Source of the DNA: Candidatus Liptonbacteria bacterium CG11_big_fil_rev_8_21_14_0_20_35_14
GTDB lineage: Bacteria > Patescibacteriota > Minisyncoccia > UBA6257 > XYB1-36-10
Assembly: GCA_002796205.1 (NCBI GenBank)
Contig: PCWO01000049.1
Coordinates: 1 to 5,051, forward strand
Direction of reading: 5' to 3'
DNA: 5,051 nt
Shown here: in pieces, positions 1 to 5,051 of the stretch
Numbering within the stretch: position 1 is the stretch's first letter
How the letters are laid out: the number at the start of each line of letters is the position of its first letter
Translations under genes and position numbers: made by a program
Notes under the pieces: generated by a model
Database searches by the model: none
What the model was told of the DNA's origin: nothing
Seen by the model: the letters and a program-made list of their open reading frames with translations, nothing else

Positions 1-91
1 AAAGGAAATTGCAAGTGCGAGCTGTCCGCCTCGCTTCGCTCGGCGGCTAATTTGTATGGGATTTTTGGCGAAAAAGAAATGGATTTATCAA
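1..91. repeat. Left arm of a 91-base perfect inverted repeat
   Basis: Bases 1-91 are the exact reverse complement of 1493-1583 (position p matches 1584-p); the match fails at base 92. The outer end is the window edge, so the true arm may be longer. The arm contains a GC-rich imperfect palindrome (26-46) and lies just upstream of the recombinase start at 130. It can be read in frame with the recombinase from ATG codons at 52 or 79, but those residues are not typical of the family, so I treat the arm as non-coding. It could be a real element end or a fold-back artefact of assembly or amplification. Confidence 0.95.
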
Positions 92-129
92 TAAGGGCAA
101 AAGAAATTTTTCATTCAATTCGTAACACT

Positions 130-1698
130 ATGCGATACGTACTATACGCAAGAAAATCGAGCGAGAGTGAAGAACGACAGATTTTGAGTATTGAAGCGCA
201 GCTCGCAGAGCTGCAAGAGTATTCCGCCAAAGAAAAACTTGAAATTGTCGCTTCCTTTCAGGAAGCCCAAACTGCCAAAGAACCTGGGCGAACAAAGTTC
301 GCTGAAATGTTGTCATTTCTGCAAGCCGGGGAAGCAGACGGGATTTTGAGTTGGCACCCGGATCGTCTCGCCCGCAACAGTATAGATGGCGGGCAAATTG
401 TGTATCTACTGGACACAGGAAAAATCAAAGATCTCAAATTTCCTACGTTCTGGTTCGAGAACACGCCGCAAGGAAAATTCATGTTGAACATTGCCTTTGG
501 ACAAAGCAAGTATTACATAGACAACCTTAGCGAAAATATCCGGCGTGGACACCGCGCGAAATTACGCAGAGGCGTGTATCCTGGCTCCGCACCACTCGGC
601 TATCTCAATAATCACCGCACTCGCGATATTGATATTGACCATGAGAGAGCACAGATAATACGCAAAGGTTTCGAGTTATACGCGAGTGGCAAATATACCT
701 TGAAGCAAATCGCGAAAGCGTTTAAGGATATGGAATTGCGGAGCCACAAAGGCAATGTTCTCGCAGTTTCCTGTGTCCAGAGAATGTTGAGTAAATCGTT
801 TTACTACGGACTTTTTAAATTCAAGGGCGAGACATATCAAGGAACGCACGAGCCAATCATCACAAAGAAACTTTTTGATACATGCCAAGAGGTTATGAAA
901 TCTCGCGGACATATCAAAACGCGCAAGGCGGAGAAAACTTTTCCGTTTCGCGGATTATTTACCTGCGGAGAGTGTGGTTGCGCTATTACCGCCGAAATGC
1001 AAAAAGGGCACAACTACTATCGCTGTACCAAGAAACGCGAAATATGTTCACAAAAATATGTCCGCGAAGAAACACTCACCGATCAAATGAAAAGTTTTCT
1101 TCAAAAAGTTTCTTTGACGAGCCAAGACACCGAAAAAGTTTTGCGCGAGCTGGACAAGGACGAGCAGAAAGCAAAATCAGAAAATTATGCTGTTCTACAA
1201 AATCTCAAAAGTGAGATAGCCGACATTGGCGTAAAGTTAGACAAGTTGCTTTCTGCGTATCTCGACGAGATAATTTCTGCCGAGGAATACGCCGCGCAAA
1301 AGCACAAATTGCTCTCGCGCAAAGTTGAGTGCAACGAAGAAATTAGCGAAATCGAGAACGGAAGCGTGTCTTGGCTCGAACCGGCTCGTGCATTTGTAAA
1401 ATCCCTAAATCACGCGACGGAATTGGTACGGAGTGAGGATAAGTCAGAAATGACAACATTTCTAAAACAAATCGGCTCGAACCATATTTTGTTTGATAAA
1501 TCCATTTCTTTTTCGCCAAAAATCCCATACAAATTAGCCGCCGAGCGAAGCGAGGCGGACAGCTCGCACTTGCAATTTCCTTTCTGGCGGAGAGGGAGGG
1601 ATTCGAACCCTCGAGAGGATTGCTCCCCTAACATCTTAGCAGGATGCCCCTTTCGACCACTCAGGCACCTCTCCAAATATAAACGCATAATACAGTAA
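130..1698 (+). CDS. Large serine recombinase (site-specific integrase), C-terminus reads antisense through tRNA-Ser
   Basis: This enzyme cuts and rejoins DNA at specific sites through a serine-DNA intermediate, as in integration or excision of mobile elements. The ATG at 130 gives 522 residues and puts the family N-terminus MRYVLYARKSS at the front, with catalytic Ser10 in YxRxS; upstream in-frame starts at 52 and 79 lie in the inverted repeat and add atypical sequence. The resolvase catalytic domain spans about 1-145, with the active-site arginine region WHPDRLARNS at 75-84. A recombinase DNA-binding domain follows (about 150-260, GSAPLGYLN at 152-160), then a zinc ribbon with Cys279, Cys282, Cys299 and Cys306, and a charged, probably coiled-coil stretch at about 335-408. 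Residues 455-485 are encoded by the right repeat arm and 486-515 are antisense to tRNA-Ser, so the last 35 to 40 residues are probably not an evolved domain. GC content is far above that of the neighbouring genes (32 of 60 bases in the line at 1261), suggesting transfer. No clear Shine-Dalgarno or promoter is seen. The family call is firm; the exact C-terminus is uncertain. Confidence 0.93.
   Translation: MRYVLYARKSSESEERQILSIEAQLAELQEYSAKEKLEIVASFQEAQTAKEPGRTKFAEMLSFLQAGEADGILSWHPDRLARNSIDGGQIVYLLDTGKIKDLKFPTFWFENTPQGKFMLNIAFGQSKYYIDNLSENIRRGHRAKLRRGVYPGSAPLGYLNNHRTRDIDIDHERAQIIRKGFELYASGKYTLKQIAKAFKDMELRSHKGNVLAVSCVQRMLSKSFYYGLFKFKGETYQGTHEPIITKKLFDTCQEVMKSRGHIKTRKAEKTFPFRGLFTCGECGCAITAEMQKGHNYYRCTKKREICSQKYVREETLTDQMKSFLQKVSLTSQDTEKVLRELDKDEQKAKSENYAVLQNLKSEIADIGVKLDKLLSAYLDEIISAEEYAAQKHKLLSRKVECNEEISEIENGSVSWLEPARAFVKSLNHATELVRSEDKSEMTTFLKQIGSNHILFDKSISFSPKIPYKLAAERSEADSSHLQFPFWRRGRDSNPREDCSPNILAGCPFRPLRHLSKYKRIIQ
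1493..1583. repeat. Right arm of the 91-base inverted repeat
   Basis: Exact reverse complement of 1-91. This arm lies inside the recombinase reading frame (residues 455-485) and includes the C-terminal sequence FDKSISFSPKIPYKLA, which resembles the usual end of this recombinase family. Its outer end is one base short of the encoded CCA end of tRNA-Ser (1585-1587). The GC-rich palindrome is at 1538-1558. Because this copy makes sense as coding sequence, it is probably the original and the left arm the copy. Confidence 0.95.
1585..1674 (-). tRNA. tRNA-Ser (anticodon GCU)
   Basis: A complete class II tRNA on the minus strand, reading serine codons AGC and AGU. The acceptor stem GGAGAGG pairs perfectly with CCTCTCC, followed by discriminator G and an encoded CCA. 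The anticodon stem GCATC/GATGT encloses loop CTGCTAA, giving anticodon GCT. The long variable arm has a five-pair stem AGGGG/CCTCT, as expected for tRNA-Ser. The T arm is GAGGG-TTCGAAT-CCCTC. The gene is wholly antisense to the end of the recombinase frame and lies 49 bases downstream of the HAD gene on the same strand. The 3' end of a tRNA gene is a classic integration target, which fits the adjoining recombinase. tRNA-Cys in this window has no encoded CCA. Confidence 0.96.
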
Positions 1699-1723
1699 AG
1701 ATTATGTAAAATCAAAACCCATA

Positions 1724-2316
1724 TTATAAATATACACTCAAGTTTTTTTCTAGTTGTTTGGGGTTTTCATATAATATAGTCGCTATTCCTAATTTCTTAG
1801 CCGGCTCTAAATTTTTTTCTAAATCATCTATAAAAATAGACTCCTCGGGATTAGACTTTATTTTATCTAAAGCTAAAGAATATATTTTTGGATCAGGTTT
1901 ATTAATCCCTACTTCTGCTGAAATAATAACTTCATCAAAATATAAAGATATGGAATATTTTTATCTAATATAGGCCACCAATCTTTTGTCTGATCAGATA
2001 ATAAACAAGTTTTATATCCTTTTTTTCTTAACTTATTTATTAAACCAACAACATCTTCATTTAAAATAAAAAAACCTAAAAGCTCATTTTTTAAAACCTT
2101 ATAATCTTCATTAATATTTAAATCTTTCTTTATATGTTCCCAAAAATCAATTTCAGATAATTCTCCCGAAAAATAAGGCTTATAATATTTATTTATAAAA
2201 ACATCAAAAACTTTCTTTTCTGATAGACTGTAAGTTTTTTCTAAATAAGCTCTAAAATCCCAAAGCCCCCTACTCAAAACAACACCCCCAAGATCAAATA
2301 TAAAAGTTGAAATCAT
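1724..2316 (-). pseudogene. HAD-family phosphatase (YihX-like, HAD-IA type), frameshifted
   Basis: A HAD-superfamily hydrolase, which removes phosphate from small molecules through an aspartyl-phosphate intermediate; the substrate cannot be told from sequence. The first frame (start codon at 2314-2316) gives nucleophile motif I FDLGGVV with Asp8, the DLGG form in which the usual second Asp is Gly, and motif II LLSD with Ser107. The frame then stops early after QQK (135 residues). One base is missing in an A5 run on the minus strand (T5 at 1958-1962). Restoring an A6 run joins the two parts as LDKKYSISLYFDEVIIS and yields motif III GINKPDPKIY (Lys140), motif IV FIDD (Asp164, Asp165) and a natural stop at 1724-1726. 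The restored protein is 197 residues, a normal length. Every catalytic motif is intact, so the break is either very recent or a sequencing error in a homopolymer. No Shine-Dalgarno is seen. The gene diverges from infB and may be cotranscribed with tRNA-Ser, since no terminator is visible between them. Confidence 0.88.
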
Positions 2317-2323
2317 GATTATG

Positions 2324-2329
2324 TTTATA
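2324..2329 (-). promoter_or_regulatory. Possible -10 box for the HAD gene
   Basis: On the minus strand TATAAA (5 of 6 to TATAAT) stands exactly 7 bases before the HAD start codon, so transcription would begin at or next to the ATG. No convincing -35 box is found at 16 to 18 bases, and the spacer is very AT-rich, so a chance match is quite possible. Confidence 0.35.
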
Positions 2330-2354
2330 AATATATAACGAAAACATTAAATAA

Positions 2355-2360
2355 TAAAAT
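2355..2360 (+). promoter_or_regulatory. Possible -10 box for infB-rbfA
   Basis: TAAAAT (5 of 6 to TATAAT) ends 9 bases before the infB ATG at 2370, so the mRNA would have a leader of only about 3 bases. There is no recognisable -35 box, and the AT-rich background makes chance matches common. It is the best candidate in the 53-base spacer shared with the divergent HAD gene (2317-2369). Confidence 0.3.
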
Positions 2361-2369
2361 TTGCTTAAA

Positions 2370-3845
2370 ATGAATTTTTCTAGTATTGTAATAAACGTGA
2401 ATCAGGCGCTAAACAATCAAAATATTAAGCGACCACCAGTAGTGGTCGTTTTAGGACACGTTGACCACGGTAAAACCTCTCTTTTGGATTATATTAGAAA
2501 GGCTAATATTGCCGGTCGTGAAGCCGGTGGAATTACCCAAGCTACTGGCGCCTATGAAATAGAACATAATAATGAAAAAATAACTTTTATAGACACTCCC
2601 GGTCATTCCGCCTTTACCAAAATGAGATCTCGTGGAACCTCTGTAGCCGACATCGCTATTTTAGTTGTCGCCGCTGACGACGGCGTTAAACCTCAAACCG
2701 CCGAATCAATTAAAATTTTAAAAGAATCAAATACTCCTTTTATCGTTGCTATTAACAAAATTGACAAAAACAACGCCGATATAGAAAGAACTAAACAAAG
2801 CCTAGCCGAAAACGAAGTTTTTTTAGAAGGTTACGGTGGTAATATCAGTTTTCAACTCATCTCCGCTAAGACCGGCGAAGGTATTAACGACCTTTTAGAC
2901 TTACTACTCCTAGCCGTTGAATTAGAGGAGCTAACTTATAGTAAAAATAATATCGGCCAGGGTGTTGTGATTGAATCTAAAATGAGCAAACAAAGAGGCA
3001 ATGAAGTTTCTATCATTATTAAAGATGGTATTTTTAAAAGAGGTGATGAAATTTCAACCGAGTCAGCCCAAGGTAAAATAAAAATCTTAGAAGATTTTAA
3101 GGGTGATGTGGTAAGTGAACTTACCGCCTCATCTCCAGCCGTTATTATAGGTTTTGAGAAGCTTCCAAAAATAGGCGAAGAGTGTGTTATTGGTAATATT
3201 AAAAAAGATGAAGAGATAGAAATAAAAACTCAAGTTAAAATAACTGATAATAAACAAATTTTAAATCTTATCCTTAAAGCCGACACCTCGGGCTCTCTTG
3301 AGGCCTTAAAATATTCCATTGATCCTATAATAGAAAAAAATAAAGAAGATGTTCGCCTAATAATTAAAGATACCGGTGTCGGCGAAATAACCGACGGTGA
3401 TATAAAGCACGCTGTCACCACCAGCTCAAAAATAATTGGCTTTAATGTTCAAGTTAGCCGGGCCGCTCTCAAATTATCTGAAATTCATAAAACAGATATT
3501 ATAGAATCAAAAATAATTTATGAACTTCTGCAAAAAATAGAAGAATATATAGAACGGGTTAAAAATCCGGTTATTATTAAAAATATTTTAAACATCTTAG
3601 CGATTTTTAGTAAGCAGGGCAGTAAACAAACAGTTGGGGGAGTAGTTTTATCGGGTGTTATTAAAAAAGGTAATACTATAGAAATAACAAGAGAAGAGAA
3701 AGTTTTAGGACGAGCTAAAATTACTAATCTCCAATCTGGTAAAAATGAAATCAACCAAATAGAAGAGGGTAAAGAGTGTGGTCTGGTTTTAAATTTTTCC
3801 TCGGGTGAAGAGGCGCAAGTTGGCGATAATCTTGTAGTTATATAA
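2370..3845 (+). CDS. infB: Translation initiation factor IF-2, short form
   Basis: IF2 is a GTPase that brings fMet-tRNA to the 30S ribosome and promotes joining of the 50S subunit. The ATG at 2370 gives 491 residues; a TTG at 2361 would add three. The G domain starts almost at once: G1 GHVDHGKT (29-36), G2 GGITQ (53-57), G3 DTPGH (75-79, with the catalytic His79), G4 NKID (129-132) and G5 SAK (165-167). A beta-barrel domain II follows (about 195-285), then domain III (about 296-385, with LKADTSGSLEAL) and the C-terminal fMet-tRNA-binding barrel (about 400-491, with GKECGL at 467-472). The long N-terminal region of most bacterial IF2 (E. coli isoform about 890 residues) is missing, as is common in reduced genomes. 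The residue after GGITQ, usually His, is Ala58. It is followed by rbfA 3 bases downstream, a common arrangement of these two genes. Confidence 0.97.
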   Translation: MNFSSIVINVNQALNNQNIKRPPVVVVLGHVDHGKTSLLDYIRKANIAGREAGGITQATGAYEIEHNNEKITFIDTPGHSAFTKMRSRGTSVADIAILVVAADDGVKPQTAESIKILKESNTPFIVAINKIDKNNADIERTKQSLAENEVFLEGYGGNISFQLISAKTGEGINDLLDLLLLAVELEELTYSKNNIGQGVVIESKMSKQRGNEVSIIIKDGIFKRGDEISTESAQGKIKILEDFKGDVVSELTASSPAVIIGFEKLPKIGEECVIGNIKKDEEIEIKTQVKITDNKQILNLILKADTSGSLEALKYSIDPIIEKNKEDVRLIIKDTGVGEITDGDIKHAVTTSSKIIGFNVQVSRAALKLSEIHKTDIIESKIIYELLQKIEEYIERVKNPVIIKNILNILAIFSKQGSKQTVGGVVLSGVIKKGNTIEITREEKVLGRAKITNLQSGKNEINQIEEGKECGLVLNFSSGEEAQVGDNLVVI

Positions 3846-3848
3846 AAA

Positions 3849-4178
3849 ATGTCTCAATTTAAGCAAGCTAGATTAGAAAGCGTTTTAAAAGACGAAATCT
3901 CAAAAATAATAATGAGGGATATTGAAACTCATAAAGCCCTTGTTACTATAACCGAAATTGTGATAAGTAAAAAAAATGAATCTGCTAAAATTGGTATTAG
4001 CATTATTCCTGCCAATAAAAAAAATCTTGTTTTTAATGAACTTAAAAAAAATCAAGGCGCTATTCAAAGAAAACTTATTAAAAAAATAAATATTTATTTC
4101 GTTCCGCAGATAGATTTTGTTATAGATGAAGGTTTAGAACACGCCTCTCATATTGAAAGACTCTTAAAAAACAAGTAA
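3849..4178 (+). CDS. rbfA: 30S ribosome-binding factor A
   Basis: RbfA binds the maturing 30S subunit and helps late processing and folding of the 16S rRNA 5' region. The 109-residue product fits the family size (about 100 to 135). Features typical of its KH-like fold are visible: an N-terminal helix (QARLESVLKDEISKII, 6-21), the strand pair VTITEIVISKKNESAKIGISI split around 32-52, a helix with NQGAIQRKL (68-76), and the conserved end YFVPQIDFVIDE (83-94) followed by HIERLL. The ATG lies 3 bases after the infB stop with no Shine-Dalgarno, so translation is probably coupled to infB. An eight-base T run follows the stop codon but has no GC-rich hairpin before it. Confidence 0.93.
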   Translation: MSQFKQARLESVLKDEISKIIMRDIETHKALVTITEIVISKKNESAKIGISIIPANKKNLVFNELKKNQGAIQRKLIKKINIYFVPQIDFVIDEGLEHASHIERLLKNK

Positions 4179-4184
4179 TTTTTT

Positions 4185-4213
4185 TTGTAAAATAAGTGGT
4201 AATATTGTATACT
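4185..4213 (+). promoter_or_regulatory. Promoter of the homing endonuclease gene, placed for leaderless transcription
   Basis: A -35 box TTGTAA (4185-4190, 4 of 6 to consensus) and a -10 box TATACT (4208-4213, 5 of 6) are separated by the optimal 17 bases. The expected transcription start, about 7 bases past the -10 box, coincides with the ATG at 4220. There is no Shine-Dalgarno, so the message would be leaderless. It overlaps the T run just after rbfA. Prediction by eye only. Confidence 0.5.
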
Positions 4214-4219
4214 GCTAAT

Positions 4220-4924
4220 ATGGGTATAAAATTTAAATCTAATGAAGATTTTTTTAAAAACTGGAATCCTATAATGGCATATGTTCTAGGTTTTTTATTT
4301 GCTGATGGAAATATAGAAAATTCTCCTTATATGAGAGGAAAATATATAAAAGCAATTAATACAGATAAAAAAATTATAGAAAAAATAAAAAAATATTTAG
4401 ACTCAGAACATAAAATACAATCTATAAAAGATGTAAATAGTAAAATAAAAACCAAATATATTTTAAGAATAGGCAGTCATAAAATGTATAATAGTCTTGA
4501 AAATATAGGAATGACTCCTAATAAATCATTAACAATGAAATTTCCAAATATTCCAAAAAATTTACAAAGATATTTTATACTGGGATATTTTGATGGCGAT
4601 GGCTGTGTTTATATAGATAATTATAAAAAAACAAAAGGTAGAAGATTATTAATAGCTTTTACTAGTGGTAGTAAGTTTTTTTTAGAATCACTTTCTAATA
4701 TATTAAATGAAAAACTATCTTTAAAACAAAACAAAGTATATAATAGTCATCGATCATATCAATTAAGATATTCAACCCATGATAGTGTAAAAATATTTAA
4801 ACTATTATATAAAAAACAAACAAATGATTTATATTTAAAAAGAAAGTTTGACATTTTTAAGAAATTCTTTAACCTAAGACCATTATGGGTAGATCCTGAA
4901 GTCTTATCTGTATTAAAGTCTTAA
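4220..4924 (+). CDS. LAGLIDADG homing endonuclease, free-standing, two-motif
   Basis: Such proteins cut a long, specific DNA site and so spread their own gene into alleles that lack it. From the ATG at 4220 the product has 234 residues; a GTG at 4196 would add eight but lies across the likely promoter. Two LAGLIDADG helices are clear: YVLGFLFADG (21-30, catalytic Asp29) and FILGYFDGDG (119-128, catalytic Asp127). Two motifs about 100 residues apart indicate a monomer with two pseudo-symmetric halves. The C-terminus LYLKRKFDIFKKF (204-216) resembles the end of related proteins. No intein or intron surrounds it: rbfA upstream and the tRNAs downstream are intact. The stop codon (4922-4924) touches the first base of tRNA-Cys. 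Base composition is extremely AT-rich even here (10 G or C in the 60 bases from 4381). Activity is plausible because both acidic residues are present, but the target is unknown. Confidence 0.9.
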   Translation: MGIKFKSNEDFFKNWNPIMAYVLGFLFADGNIENSPYMRGKYIKAINTDKKIIEKIKKYLDSEHKIQSIKDVNSKIKTKYILRIGSHKMYNSLENIGMTPNKSLTMKFPNIPKNLQRYFILGYFDGDGCVYIDNYKKTKGRRLLIAFTSGSKFFLESLSNILNEKLSLKQNKVYNSHRSYQLRYSTHDSVKIFKLLYKKQTNDLYLKRKFDIFKKFFNLRPLWVDPEVLSVLKS

Positions 4925-4996
4925 GGCCAGGTGCCCGAGTGGTTTAGGGAGAGGTCTGCAAAACCTTTCACAGGGGTTCAATTCCCCTCCTGGCCT
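4925..4996 (+). tRNA. tRNA-Cys (anticodon GCA)
   Basis: A complete 72-base tRNA. The acceptor GGCCAGG pairs fully with CCTGGCC and is followed by U73, the discriminator expected for cysteine. The anticodon stem GAGGT/ACCTT encloses loop CTGCAAA, giving anticodon GCA. The T arm is AGGGG-TTCAATT-CCCCT and the variable loop is four bases. CCA is not encoded, so the CCA-adding enzyme is needed. It starts on the base right after the endonuclease stop codon and lies 16 bases before tRNA-Leu, suggesting a joint transcript. Confidence 0.95.
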
Positions 4997-5012
4997 CAAA
5001 AATTAAATAAAA

Positions 5013-5051
5013 GCCCGAGTGGCGGAATGGTATACGCGCACGACTTAAAAT
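5013..5051 (+). tRNA. tRNA-Leu (anticodon UAA), 5' part, cut by the window end
   Basis: The 5' part of a leucine tRNA: acceptor strand GCCCGAG, the D arm with GCGGAATGGTATACGCG, and the anticodon strand CACGA followed by loop CTTAAAA, giving anticodon TAA, which reads UUA. The window stops one base into the 3' anticodon strand. The anticodon is not split, so the group I intron known in some bacterial tRNA-Leu(UAA) genes is absent at that position. The long variable arm and 3' half are outside the window. Confidence 0.88.

Noticed and set aside
882..1214. Plus-strand open frame of 110 codons in another frame of the recombinase
   Set aside because: It overlaps the zinc ribbon region of the recombinase and shows no independent motif or start signal.
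1410..1715. Minus-strand open frame of 101 codons across tRNA-Ser and the right repeat arm
   Set aside because: It is antisense to the recombinase and contains the tRNA gene; its residues only mirror the repeat, with no family resemblance.
1953..1967. Programmed -1 frameshift in the HAD gene
   Set aside because: The zero-frame heptamer T AAA AAT does not fit the slippery pattern, and an A5 run is short for transcriptional slippage.
1758..1973. Plus-strand open frame of 71 codons
   Set aside because: It is the antisense shadow of the HAD C-terminal part, which carries recognisable motifs III and IV on the minus strand.
4179..4186. Eight-base T run after rbfA as an intrinsic terminator
   Set aside because: No GC-containing hairpin precedes it; the region is AT-only and overlaps the endonuclease promoter.
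4848..4853. Perfect TTGACA, a possible -35 box for the tRNA genes
   Set aside because: No acceptable -10 box lies 15 to 19 bases downstream, and it is inside the endonuclease coding sequence.
130..4924. Recoding of UGA
   Set aside because: All recognised genes end at TAA without needing an internal TGA, and Trp codons are TGG, so there is no sign of recoding.
5013..5051. Group I intron in tRNA-Leu(UAA)
   Set aside because: The anticodon TAA and its loop are continuous, so the usual insertion point is unoccupied.

Overview
The window reads as a fragment of a small, AT-rich bacterial genome, most likely from the Candidate Phyla Radiation (Patescibacteria). The signs are a very short initiation factor IF2 (491 residues, starting almost directly at the G domain), a compact infB-rbfA pair 3 bases apart, no visible Shine-Dalgarno sequences, a free-standing LAGLIDADG endonuclease gene beside tRNA genes, and a large serine recombinase running into a tRNA gene. 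This placement is an inference from gene content; no rRNA is present to test it. The standard bacterial code explains every gene: no in-frame UGA is needed, so a UGA-recoding lineage is not indicated.

Left third (1-1698): a large serine recombinase on the + strand with a much higher GC content than the rest. It is bracketed by a perfect 91-base inverted repeat (1-91 and 1493-1583). The right arm encodes part of the recombinase C-terminus and ends one base from the CCA end of a tRNA-Ser(GCU) gene on the - strand. The recombinase frame stays open antisense through the whole tRNA. Together these look like one end of an element integrated at the 3' end of tRNA-Ser, or a small IR-bounded recombinase cassette. 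An assembly or amplification fold-back at the window edge could also produce the repeat and must be excluded.

Middle (1724-4178): a HAD-family phosphatase on the - strand, broken by a single-base frameshift, diverges from the + strand infB-rbfA pair, which serves translation initiation and 30S subunit maturation. The 53-base divergent spacer contains -10-like boxes placed so that both transcripts would have almost no leader.

Right part (4179-5051): an extremely AT-rich LAGLIDADG homing endonuclease gene has its own good promoter, positioned for leaderless expression. Its stop codon abuts the first base of tRNA-Cys(GCA), and a tRNA-Leu(UAA) follows, cut by the window end. The window therefore shows core translation genes (infB, rbfA, three tRNAs) with two selfish DNA types, a recombinase and a homing endonuclease, each placed against a tRNA gene.
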